Assembly: GCA_023897205.1 (NCBI GenBank)
Contig: JAHWDD010000007.1
Location: forward strand, 3,472,001-3,536,000
Direction of reading: 5' to 3'
Length of the DNA: 64,000 bases
Source of the DNA: Exophiala sp. HKRS030
Lineage: Eukaryota > Ascomycota > Eurotiomycetes > Chaetothyriales > Herpotrichiellaceae
Shown: piece by piece, positions 1 to 10,700 of the stretch
Position numbering within the stretch: position 1 is the first letter of the stretch
Layout of the letters: each line of letters starts with the position of its first letter
Position numbers and translations under genes: made by a program
The notes under the pieces: model-generated
Seen by the model: the letters and a program-made list of their open reading frames with translations, nothing else
Databases searched by the model: none
What the model was told of the DNA's origin: nothing

Positions 1-1
1 C

Positions 2-2062
2 GCTGAAAAGAAGGGCTTCGAGATACCCATGCAAGATGGTTTCGACCTTTACAAGGATATGAGCGAGTTCCGTCGTGTCCACGCCGATGCCTTGCCTGAT
101 GTCCCATTTCCATACAAGATTGAAGACCTTCTTGCTGACTTTGTATGGAAATGGATTTCATCGACAGAAGGGCAAGTCGTCGGTTGGGTGGAGAACGCCG
201 TGAAACACGATACTTTTGCTGTTCGGAGCAAACATCCAGATCAAGTACCGACGGAAGACGAGCGGCATTCCACTTCGGTCATAGATATATATCAGTCCTT
301 CAATCAGGTCATTGAGCAGATGGCGCAACTAAATTGGGACGATGATCTCAGTTACGCGAAGTTCATGACTGCCCTTTCCAAGGCAATTGGGCTTGGAGTT
401 GCAAGATACTGTGAACTCCTGGATCAAATGTTCAGCAAAGAAATGGATCGATTAACCCCCGAACAAGAAGCTGCGGCAAATATGACGAGACAGGAAAAGT
501 GGGTTCAGCTAGCGAAGGACACCTGGAACAATAAAGAGAGGGTTGAGCCCTTTCACTTCTATCCTCAATCTTTTGTGAAGCTCAATGACATATCCTTCGC
601 GATTCAACAGTGGGACAAGGTCGAAGCGGAAGTAAATGTGGATGCATGCGCCGAGGTGTTGAAGAAATATGCTCCGCCTGCCGCGCAACGGCCTCGAAAG
701 ACATCGAATTACGTCTTCACCATCAAAATCGTGGAGGCAGAGGATTTGAAGGCCTGTGACGTCAATGGGTTTAGTGATCCTTATGTCGTTCTTACGGATG
801 AATATCAGAAACGTCTTTACAAGAGTAGGATCGTATATCGAAATCTCAACCCACGGTGGGACGAATCAATCGATATCACGACTCAAGGACCCCTGAACCT
901 AATTTCCACAGTATGGGACTGGGATGCTCTAGGTGACCATGATTACGTGGGAAGGACGTCACTCAAACTTGATCCAGCGCACTTCAGCGACTTCTTGCCG
1001 AGGGAATATTGGCTAGATCTTGATACTCAGGGCCGACTTCTCGTGCGTGTCAGCATGGAGGGTGAACGGGATGACATTCAATTCTACTTTGGAAAGGCAT
1101 TCCGCAACCTACAGAGGACACAACGAGATATGACTCGAAAGATTACAGACAAGTTATCTGCCTACATCAACCACTGTCTCTCCCCTCGCGCCTTGCGCTC
1201 ACTGCTCAACCGCGGAATATCAATCTCGAGCGTTTCGTCATACTTTGCTCGTAACCGTCAATCGGTTATACCAACATCGACGGCACCAACAGAGGCGGAA
1301 ATTGTCAATGCTCTCAAACCCCTGTTCGACTATTTTGATGACAATTTCGCTATCATGCAACAGACGTTGACATCGGAAGCGATGATTGCTGTGATGACGC
1401 GGCTCTGGAAGGAAGTTCTGATAACCGTGGAAGGACTTTTAGTTCCACCATTGTCAGACAAGCCATCTCAACAAAAGCCATTGAACCAGCAGGAACTCGA
1501 CGTGGTTTACAAGTGGTTGCAAAGTTTGTTTGAATTCTTCAACGCAGTGGATGAAGACACAGGTGAGGCCAATGGTGTGCCAGTCAATGTATTGAAGAAT
1601 CCCAAATATCACGAACTACAGATGCTAAACTTCTTTTATTTTGAGCCAACCGAGGGTCTGATCCGAGAGTCGGAGAGGATGGCATCGGCAACAGCTGCAA
1701 GCCATCACACATCACGGTCACGGGTTTCAGCACCAGCAAGTCTTGGACAAGTCGGAAGAGGTGGTCTATTACAGCCTGGCGCAATGTCAGGGGCGCGTCG
1801 TGCTAAGAGCATAATGATGAGCCGCAACCTTGGAACCATGCGAAAAGCAAAGGAGGAGAAATGGAAGGCAGCACAAGCAGAGCCTAGCGATGACATGATT
1901 TTGAGAATTCTTAGAATGAGACCCGATGCTGGGACTTACCTTCGAGATCGATCACGGCAGAAAGAACGTCTGGCGGCATCTGCGGCGGCTGAATTGATTG
2001 TACGACAGAGTCTACTCTCTGGTGGTGGTAGAATGACCGGCCCAAGCGTGATCAGACGATGA
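2..2062 (+). CDS. Munc13/Unc13-like C2 and MUN domain protein, 5' end missing
   Basis: The reading frame is open to the window edge, so only the C-terminal part (about 686 residues) is present. Counting from the first in-frame ATG at 29, a C2 domain lies at about residues 230-345. It starts YVFTIKIVEAEDL and keeps the Asp-bearing loops DVNGFSDPY and WDWDALGDHDYVG, which suit calcium or phospholipid binding. Helical sequence on both sides, including a C-terminal MHD2-like stretch with FNAVDEDTGEANGVP, matches the MUN/DUF810 layout of fungal Unc13-type proteins. In animals these proteins prime vesicle fusion, and fission yeast has a related protein in cell-wall trafficking. A role in exocytosis here is inferred from the family. 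The Arg/Ala-rich tail after about residue 560 looks disordered. No intron is visible in this part. Confidence 0.85.
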   Translation, partial: AEKKGFEIPMQDGFDLYKDMSEFRRVHADALPDVPFPYKIEDLLADFVWKWISSTEGQVVGWVENAVKHDTFAVRSKHPDQVPTEDERHSTSVIDIYQSFNQVIEQMAQLNWDDDLSYAKFMTALSKAIGLGVARYCELLDQMFSKEMDRLTPEQEAAANMTRQEKWVQLAKDTWNNKERVEPFHFYPQSFVKLNDISFAIQQWDKVEAEVNVDACAEVLKKYAPPAAQRPRKTSNYVFTIKIVEAEDLKACDVNGFSDPYVVLTDEYQKRLYKSRIVYRNLNPRWDESIDITTQGPLNLISTVWDWDALGDHDYVGRTSLKLDPAHFSDFLPREYWLDLDTQGRLLVRVSMEGERDDIQFYFGKAFRNLQRTQRDMTRKITDKLSAYINHCLSPRALRSLLNRGISISSVSSYFARNRQSVIPTSTAPTEAEIVNALKPLFDYFDDNFAIMQQTLTSEAMIAVMTRLWKEVLITVEGLLVPPLSDKPSQQKPLNQQELDVVYKWLQSLFEFFNAVDEDTGEANGVPVNVLKNPKYHELQMLNFFYFEPTEGLIRESERMASATAASHHTSRSRVSAPASLGQVGRGGLLQPGAMSGARRAKSIMMSRNLGTMRKAKEEKWKAAQAEPSDDMILRILRMRPDAGTYLRDRSRQKERLAASAAAELIVRQSLLSGGGRMTGPSVIRR

Positions 2063-2547
2063 AGACGAAGTATAATGAATGAGGAATGAAGAATGAAAGG
2101 CGAATGAAGTTGGCGATATGTGTCTTGGGCTAATGATATTTCCGGAAGTGGTGAAGGTCAAGGTCGGTATGGGTTTTATGGCTTGACAGTATTGAGACTG
2201 GAAACGAATGAGGGATACCCGGACCAAGACCATTGCAGATTGCTTGTCAGCGATAAGATGATTGAATAATAGCGAGCATGACTGATATATTTGCAACCAT
2301 GGTCATATATGAAATTTTTACCAGAGTGATGTGGTATGCTCTTAGCGGGCCTTTAGTTAACTGAAAGAGGGGTGGTCTCAGCCTTGACGTACGGAGAGAT
2401 TCAAGCCACCTCGGCACGTGCCAATATTGATCTGGTTGTCTCCCCTCTCTGCTGCAACTATTCATTCCTCCACCTCTCTCAAACAATCTACGTCTGCATG
2501 CCATCCTGAACCTTGACGCCTTTTTATCTTCCCATGCCCTCAATATC
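2063..2547. other. Intergenic spacer between the C2/MUN gene and PPP4R2
   Basis: This 485 bp stretch holds the 3' flank of the upstream gene and the 5' leader of the next, both on the plus strand. The last 100 bases are CT-rich, as expected of a fungal leader. No coding signal was seen. Confidence 0.6.
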
Positions 2548-4330
2548 ATGGCGTTAGGTAAGTCTCTCGTCGTTCGTCTAGTTGCTTTCTATGGTCCACC
2601 GGTTTCATCGCAGCAAGCCAACTGACACCGTCATCACAGACCTAGACGAGAAAACTCTCGAGAGCGTGGCTAACAATGGTGAGATGGACTAGTAAGGAAC
2701 CGACCCTCGTGCAAGCGCATGATCAAGCTAACGGCTTATGCAGTGACAAGTGGCCTTCAATCATCGAACCACTCCTACAACGACTCAATCATGTTAGATC
2801 AAGAAATCCCCAAACCCCAACACCATCCGTTCTAACCTACCGTCCCAGATCGTCTACAACGAGTTTCCTCTCCCTCGACCATATCAGAATATAACACGCG
2901 CTCCTCTGCAATCCTCACCCACGCTCTCACATTCTACTCCTGCAAGAGATTTGAACCCGACAACTCAAGCCCCTTCTACACCGGTTCGAAATCTCCCACC
3001 AGTACCACCATTTCCGAACTCGTCAGCCACACCCACATCCCACATCCCTGACTCTCTCCCACCGTCTCAAGACCCGTCTGATAGGGAAAATACCCTTGTC
3101 GACCTCCCTACCGTACTCTTACAACTCCTGACAGGCATAACCCAGACCCTCCGAACTGCATTTTCTGACAAACCGCCACATACAATACAACGCCTCGCCG
3201 AACTAATTCTCCATCCTAAATCTCACTATAAAACCCTCCCTGCCTGGCTCCGCGCGCTGGACCGCGTTGTGAGTGTCAGCAGTTCGGCCGATATATTCCC
3301 ACTCTCAGAGTCCCCAGCACTTGTCAACGGTGTCAACGGTGACCGCGCTGGGGCTGGCGCCGCGGTTGGTGGAGGGATATTATGGAATAATAACACTGAG
3401 GCCCGCAACGGCTACGATCGCGATTCATTAGGCAGTGATGAGAGCCTAGGAGGCGCATTACTCACCCCGATACCGTGGCTGCGAAACGGAATTGGCGGTA
3501 GTATCTCTGACGATGATGGTGAGGGTGACCATTCAAATTCATCCTTGGACAGAGACGCCAATGGTCTGCTGAGCTCGGATGGGACTCTCAGCGACAGTAT
3601 CGGCCTCATAAACTCACAGGGTAGCTCTGACCCTCTCGTGCCGGAGAGAGAGGACGGAGCTGTTACACAAGGAGAATTGATGCGGATGGAGCAGGAAGCC
3701 GGTGTTGTGCCCATCACTCAGAACCTGGCGGATATCAATCACAGGACTGTAGGCAGTGGTGCAGACAGCGACACTGACCAGAGTAACTACGTTGATGAGG
3801 GTGACAACTTGCCCCACGCTCGGGGTCCAGATATCGTGGGTAGTGTTGATATGGGGAGGGTTGGCGGCAAAGATGTTCAGCTATCTATCGGCAGTCCACC
3901 AACAAGCGACGACAGAGACTCAGCAGATCCCAATGATGCTCAAACTGTCTTGTCGGCGTCTCATGGGACCGCTGATACCGTCTCATCCAACCCTTCTACC
4001 GCTGTTGGTGCCACACCTTCGTCCACCGCCGACTCCGACGATTTCGTGATCGTCACAAAGGACACAATGACAGCCGAAGAAGATGCTATGCAGTTGGACG
4101 AAGTCGACCAATCCGCAACAACCCAACCCGAAGACTCCAAACAACAGCCATCGGACGGAGGAGATGGAGATATTGTCCTCGCAGACGTGGACAGCAGGCC
4201 CGACGAGGACGACATTGAAGTGGACTCCACTCATATAACTGGCAACGATGCTGATGCTGCTGCCTCCGATACATCGAGCAAAAGCGCCCAGAAACCAAAG
4301 GACCCCATAACCACGTCAGCTGCGACGTAG
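2548..4330 (+). CDS. PSY4: Protein phosphatase 4 regulatory subunit 2 family (PPP4R2/Psy4-like)
   Basis: I model four exons: 2548..2557, 2640..2691, 2744..2792 and 2849..4330, giving 530 residues in one frame. All three introns are GT-AG and the last two are 52 and 56 nt. The first exon is only 10 nt (Met-Ala-Leu plus one base). The spliced N-terminus gives DYDKWPSIIEPLLQRLNHIV followed by YNEFPLPRP. The next conserved block, PHTIQRLAELILHP.SHYKTLPAWLRALDRVVSV, is the PPP4R2 signature. The C-terminal 330 residues are acidic, Ser/Asp-rich and probably disordered, as is usual in the family. The protein is expected to target the PP4 catalytic subunit, for example in reversal of DNA-damage phosphorylation. 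The symbol rests on family resemblance; the exon structure is inferred from splice sites. Confidence 0.8.
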
Positions 4331-4970
4331 TGTGTCAGCACAATCAGAAGATATACCTCTTTCTGAATAGCACACTTCAAACTCCTCAATGCTCCGCTGG
4401 AGGATAGTGCCGGCGGCCGTGGCTTGTGTTAAGCGAAGAGAAGAACAGACGCGGATACGGATACGGAAGCATGTTTTAATATAGATATCCTCGGATGCGG
4501 ATGTTATAGTAGTCTAATCAGAGCGTACTTGGGAGTGTAAATGCGGCCCACGCTGATCCCTCCTCTTCCTCCGTCCTTTGCGAACCTGCCTTTGTTCTAT
4601 CTCTGGATCTTATATAAGAACCACGATATTCATAAGCCACATCGACAGACACGAATCGATGCGAAGCTCTAGCCATCATCCATGCTAAACACTAGACGCC
4701 AACGAAAACCAGATTGTCTAAGTCCAGTACTTTGCTTTCTTACGTCCACGTCTTACTCGCGGAGGTTTTAGCTACTTCTCAACATCGAACCCAAAAGTAG
4801 CCAATATTGAGTACAGCACATGGCTCTGTGTCTAGGGCCTTGAGGCAGTATCCAGACCCAGAGATGGCCATGCTCATCCCAGGTCGCGAACGGTTCCTTG
4901 TTCTCCGTCTGCGCCGGTCCCCCGCCATGGAGACTGTAGTGTACAGACTTGGCCAGAGGGAGAGCAATAT

Positions 4971-4994
4971 GTGTATGTATGTGTATATATATGT
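4971..4994. repeat. TG/TA microsatellite
   Basis: An alternating purine-pyrimidine run of GTGTATGTAT type passing into TATATATATG. It lies in non-coding DNA between two convergent genes. Confidence 0.75.
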
Positions 4995-5145
4995 ACAAGT
5001 GGGATGTAGATGCTGTTGGGGGACTTGAGAGGAATGGAGTGGGATATATGTCGGGATGTAGAGGTATCCGAATCGACGCGACCATGTGTGCTTTAGACGG
5101 CGTCGGAAGCAGTGGTCACGACTCGATGGATGCATGACTTGATAA

Positions 5146-5178
5146 GGTCGTGGTCGAGGTCGAGGTCGAAGTTGAGGT
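5146..5178. repeat. Imperfect GGTCGA tandem repeat
   Basis: About five imperfect copies of a six-base unit (GGTCGT, GGTCGA, GGTCGA, then GAAGTT-like decay) lie in tandem in the same intergenic region. Confidence 0.65.
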
Positions 5179-5675
5179 TCAAGCTATCGATATCATGTTT
5201 GGGTATGAGAAAACCTCCTACCATGAGAGGTCGACCGATTGGATATGTCGTTATTTGGTCAATGTGTGGGAATCATGCTTTTGAGTGTCTGCTGTGACCC
5301 TTGCTCGGTGCTGGTTGTGTGTGAGGCGAAGACGTCAATACGCCGGGTAGTGGATTCGTGCATTCACTGAACTCGTGCTGAAACCATTGACAGGTACTTG
5401 AAGGCTGTGCGGTGGAATGAATAGTCTGTTTATCGACAATCGACAACGATGTAAGATGTGACGGTGCAGTCTATAGTGAACAGACGTGGAAGGTGGTCTG
5501 AATACGGTCGGTCAAGCCAGCGTTTCAGCGCAAGTGTACAAGCTCGAAGCGATCACAAATCGTCTTTGAGGTCTGTGAAAGCTGACGAACCGGATTGCGT
5601 GGCTCTTCTTCTGTCTGTCGATGTCGTTTGGATTCATGGGGTAGGCTACCATTTTCTGGAACACTTGCGATATGA

Positions 5676-7102
5676 TCAACTGGCACCACCATTATTCCCA
5701 TCCATTACATGATCCGTGCCAGATCCGCCACGTTTCTTCTCCTTCTTTGCCCATCTCAATCCGCAGGCGTTGCAGAGCGTCTTCGGACCGTTGGGGCCCT
5801 TTCGCCATTCAGGGCTATCGAGTGTCCCACAATCAGTACAGACAAATTCATCCGCACTCTTGACCTTTTTGGGCTTTTTGTCCGAGTATACCGATCCGCC
5901 GTATCTTGCATCAGCCTTGTCAATCGGGATGTGGATACCCGCATCGCCGCGGATGAGTGCAGGTGATGTGTCACCAGTGGAAATGCCATGCGATCTTTCA
6001 CCTTCGCGGTAGCGCAGACCTGTGAACATTTCAATCGAGTCGACGTGCGAAGATCCTTCGTATCTAGCCATTTTGTCACGGATACTATCTGGTCGAGCTT
6101 GGGCGTTCGCTTCGTCTAGCGCTTCTCGGGTAAGGGCTACATTGGAAATCGTTGGTTTCGCAGGAGGTGGCATGGTCCCGAAATCATGATTGTCGCCTCT
6201 CGATGTTACTGAAGGGGATCTCGGAGTGATTTCCGCAGAATTCGAAGGCGTTCGCTGACCATTGACACCAGCCTGTTTGTGAAACGCTTCTTGTTGCACT
6301 TCGGCATCCTCCTCTTCCTCCCGTTTCAAGGCCGCAATCCGGGCTTGCAGTCTCACGTTCTCGAGTTTGTGCTCGAGAAAGGAATCCAGTAATTCGGAGT
6401 TCTTGGTCGGGTACGGCCTTGCCATCATGAAGAAGCCTCGACAGAATGAAGCTGAGCTGACTGAAGTGCCATTCTCGGTTCTTTGTGGGTCAGATGTCAG
6501 ATGTGGATGACCATGGCATTCAAAGATGCGATATTTGTCCTCAGCAGTACGTAGTCGGTGGAAGAACCGAAGAGGATTGCCTGTCGCAATACTTTCATTA
6601 AATTCACGGATAAAAAGCGATGAATCATCCGGATGGACATATTCTGATATGGACTTCCCGATCAGCTCCGTTGGCTCATAACCTATCAGGCTCTTCGAAG
6701 ATGGTGAAATGTAGAGTAACCGTCCGTCGGCGGTCAGAATGTATAGCAGGTCTTTGAGTTCATCAAGCACTCTTTGAGACCAATTCCGCCGCTTAGTAAA
6801 TTCAGTCAAGGTGCTACTCGTGCCCACAGTCTGAGGAGCCTGGACTGAGTATCCCGTCGGTAGAGGACCAGCACCAGCAATGCTACTTGTTGCATTACCA
6901 TCGGAGTTGGTGGAAGTCTCTTTTAATAACGCCGGGGGATGGTTTGGCGCCATTTCCTCCATTGTGGTCGGGGCATATCCATCGACAAGGATTCTGCGTA
7001 GCCATTCAAGTCGATGTTGCCCATCAAAGCGGGATTGTACATGGCCTGTTGGAAATTGAAAGACTCGACCATGGACGTAGGCGCGGCCTGAAATGAATCC
7101 AT
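5676..7102 (-). CDS. wc-2: White collar-2 type PAS and GATA zinc-finger protein, with apparent 1-nt frameshift
   Basis: This is the partner of the WC-1 blue-light receptor in the White Collar Complex, a nuclear transcription factor. A PAS domain spans about residues 112-227, with [18 protein letters not shown] and the WC-2-typical [10 protein letters not shown] at its end. A coiled-coil-prone Glu-rich helix follows. A GATA finger, [16 protein letters not shown] then [16 protein letters not shown], sits near the C-terminus. The long frame has no ATG before the interior MEEMAPN. A convincing ATG at 7102 opens another frame ([15 protein letters not shown], ending AESLSMDMP) that runs into it at the GGGG of 6970-6973. 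One extra base there joins them into a 475-residue protein reading [14 protein letters not shown] therefore start the gene at 7102. A non-canonical 47-nt intron (GTACAA...CGCAG) is an alternative, and further upstream exons cannot be excluded. RAD50 lies head-to-head 0.7 kb away. Confidence 0.88.
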
Positions 7103-7798
7103 CGCGCAGAAGTGGTGGGTCTCCCAAACTCTAGCGTTGGGCTTTTGGTTGGAAAGCCAATATTCGGTTATCCCGGGCAGAAGAAGTCGTGCCTGTCGAA
7201 AGTCGTGGATAGCGACGCCTAGTGGCAGTCGTGGTGTAGATAATCGGATATGACAGCCAGCAATTTCTCACCCAGAGGATCCAACCCGGAAGACAATACC
7301 GAACCAAATTCTGGACTATGATTCGATTGTTGGTTTATACCAGTATAGCATTGCGTCAACCTTGGACTAACACGAGATCCGGATTTGAAGCGAGAAACCT
7401 GATTTCGACTAATCGTCATTGAGACGCGGAGATCATGAGAGGGCGCCAAGGCTGAGAGCTTGGAATCAGGTCACGTGGTCGACGTGTCTTACAGGCAGAA
7501 ATCTCCACTCTCCACTTTATGTCGACGACCGCGACCGCGTTGGCGATATGTTCCACTAGTGGCATCCTCCGCACATCTTCGATAGAGTCTTGTCAATGCG
7601 GTAGACTGTTGCCTTACGAGTCGAGTCTTTTCTGTATTTTCCATCTTTCCTCTGTTAAAACGCCTCAACTGATGGCAAGATACTGATCTGCTGTGGCCAA
7701 CGGGGAGCATTGCTGGCGGCAGTGGCTTCTCCCGCCCGTTACCTGGTTGACTCATTTCCCATCAATTCAAGCACAACCACTTGATCTCATCATCAAGC
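7103..7798. promoter_or_regulatory. Divergent promoter region between wc-2 and RAD50
   Basis: These 696 bp separate the start codons of two head-to-head genes, so both promoters must lie here. No open frame looks coding. GATA cores occur, for example near 7231-7243, but I see no cluster I would call a light-response element with confidence. Confidence 0.55.
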
Positions 7799-10700
7799 AT
7801 GTCTCGTCTTCTGCAGATGTCCATTGCGGGCATCCGCTCTTTCCCACCGGATAGAGGTGAAGTCATCAAGTTCGACGATAGCCCTCTCACACTGATTGTT
7901 GGCTTCAATGGGTCGGGAAAGACGACCATCATTGAATGCCTCAAGTTCGCATTTACCGGCATGCAGCCTCCCAACACCAAAGTCGGAGGAGCCTTTGTCC
8001 ATGACCCGAAGATGCGAGGCGAAAGCGATGTTCTTGCCGTTGTCAAAGTTCAATTCACTGCATCTGATGGAGCGAAGATGGTGGTTGCTAGACGGCTTCA
8101 ACTTCAAGTGAAAAAAGCTACTCGTTCCCTCAAGACTTTGGAGGGTTCCCTTCGAACCGTACACAATGGGGAGACGAGCGTCACCTCGTCCAGAGTTGCT
8201 GCACTCGATCAGCTAATGCCCCTTGCCCTTGGTGTATCAACTGCCGTCCTCGACAATGTCATCTTCTGTCATCAGGACGAGAGTCTCTGGCCCCTCAGCG
8301 ACCCTTCCACTCTCAAGAAGAAGTTTGACGAGATCTTCGAGGCTCAAAAGTATACAAAAGCCATCGACAATATCAAGGCTATCCGCAAATCCCACAATGA
8401 GGAGCTGGCCAAGTACAAAATTTTGGAAGAGCACGCCAAAGTCGATAAAGATCGTGCCTTGAAGGCACAGAGGAATGCAGAACGTCTACAACAGGAAGTT
8501 GAGACTCTTCGATCACAAGTCGAGGACCATGACCAACGTATAGGCAGAGCTCGGAAGTTAGCTGGCGAGGCGTGGAGGAAAGGAGAAGAATATGCCAAAG
8601 TTCTGGGTTCACTGGAGGGCAAACGCATTGAAGCTCGGAGCAAGAGAAACATTATTGATGGTTTGAAGACCGATCTTGAAGAGGTTCCAGAATCCGACGA
8701 ATGGCTCCAAAATACATTGACACAATTTCAAACTCGGCAACAAGAGCTTAGGGAGGAAATGCATCAAAAGCAAGAGAGATATGTCGACCTCCAAGATAGC
8801 CTGAAAATTCTTGGCGTGGAGAAGGAGGAAAAGACAAGATTCCAGGGAAAGTATGAACAAGAGAAGGAGGAACACGAGCGTCAACTCCTCGCTCGACGAG
8901 AAACTGTAAAGAAGGTTGCGACAAAACATCAGATTCGAGGTTACGATGATTTGAGTGAAGAAGTTCTCGTTGATGAATTTCTATACAAAATCAAAAAGAT
9001 GGCCAAGGATCAAACAGCGACTCTCGAACGTATCAAGACAGAGCATACGGCAGAACGATCAGAAGCCTCAAGCCTTGTCAACCGCTTATCAGAGAGAAAA
9101 CGTGCCTTGCAGGAAAACAAGATCGGGTTGAAACGACAGATTGACGCAAATGACCGAGAAGCAGCCGGCTTCCAACGAAACGTCGACACAATCAAGGTTG
9201 ACGAAGGTACCAGGGCCGTTGTGGAATCGAGGGTTGACGATCTAAACAACAAATTGGAACGTGCTCGAAAGAGTGCCCAGGAGGCAGACTGGGATAGGAA
9301 ACTGGCAGATGCCAATCTTGAGCTTCGCACCCACGAAGAAGCACAGTCACGACTGAATGATGAGCTTGTGCATTCAATGGAGCGTGCAAGCGATTTTGCA
9401 AAAGTGTCACACATCATGCAGGAGCTGAAGGACAGTCAGCGCAGCTTGAAAACCTTGCTCAGTACTCATACGGATCGTATTAGCAAGCTTTTGGGCCAGG
9501 AATGGAATGCTTCAAACGTCGAAGCTGTTTATCAAGAAGTGATGAAAAGTACCAATGACGAAGTATTGTCTGCTACGCGTGAGAGAGACAGCCACGCTAG
9601 AGATCTCGAACATATTCAGTACAAGCTTAAGTCTAGCCGAGACGAGCTTGCAGGCAAGAAATCACAAGCGGATAAGCATGACAAGCAGATCCGTAGCGTT
9701 GTTGAAGGAGGCGCCGAAGATTATGAAGAAGCTCTACGCAACGCGGAATCGGAAGTCGATGTCGCAAGAGATGATAGTATGGGTTTTGCTGGTCTCCATG
9801 ACTATCTCCAAAAAGTTCTACAAACAGCAGATGGCGTCAATCCCGCTTGCCGGACATGCCAACGCTCGTTCAAAAAGGACAATGATCCGCACTTGCCAAA
9901 GATGAAACGTCGAATCGCGGATCTGATCGAGAAGACCAAATCTCAGGTTGAAGCAGCTAATGTGAAGGAACTGGAAATCGAGTACAAGCGACTTCTAGAC
10001 CTGGGCACGGTTGTCGAACTCTGGAAGAAGATTGTCGAAACAGAAATTCCCCAAACCGAGGCACGATTGGCAGAACTTGGAGAACAGCGTGAGAAACTTG
10101 TAGCCAAGGTCGAGAAGCACGACAAAATTGTTGAGCAACGCGAAGAAGCAAAGCGAAACATGGAAGCAATCAGCCGGACAATTACGTCGATCTCGCAAGG
10201 CGATCGAGACGTCCAAGCGTTAACCGCGGAGGTTGCGAAGTTGTCTGCGAAGCAAAGTCAAGACAGTGGCGCACGAACACTTTCAGACATACGCGAAGAT
10301 ATCTCCACGGTGACGGACAAGATCAAAGCCGTGCAGAGTCTTGTTGGGCGGTTGCGGACGGAACAGGAGCAATCTCGCAGCTATCTCTCAACTCTAGAAC
10401 TCGAGCTGCGTGACAGGAGGAGTGAAATAGAAAAGGTCGGGTATCAACTCTCCACCAAGGCAGGCTTTGCACGACGCGTAGAAGAGAGCCAGGAGAAGAA
10501 CAGGAAATTACGAGAGACGATTGAGGAACTTGATCGTGACATTGACAATCTCGATCCAGAAATCTCGACGGCAAAGGCCAAGTTCGATGATATTGATCAG
10601 CGAGCACGAGCCAAAGAACGTGAATTGTCTACAGAGCAGTCGGAACTGAGTGCCAGTGTGAATGAATTGAATTTGCTGAGCGATCTCATTCAAGCATATA

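Larger units (their letters stand above)
4331..5675. other. Convergent 3' intergenic region with simple repeats
   Basis: 1.35 kb lies between the 3' ends of the PPP4R2 gene (plus) and WC-2 (minus). Open frames here are short, overlap on both strands and resemble nothing I know. The region holds a TG/TA microsatellite and a GGTCGA repeat, listed separately. Most of it is probably 3' UTR and spacer. Confidence 0.5.
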
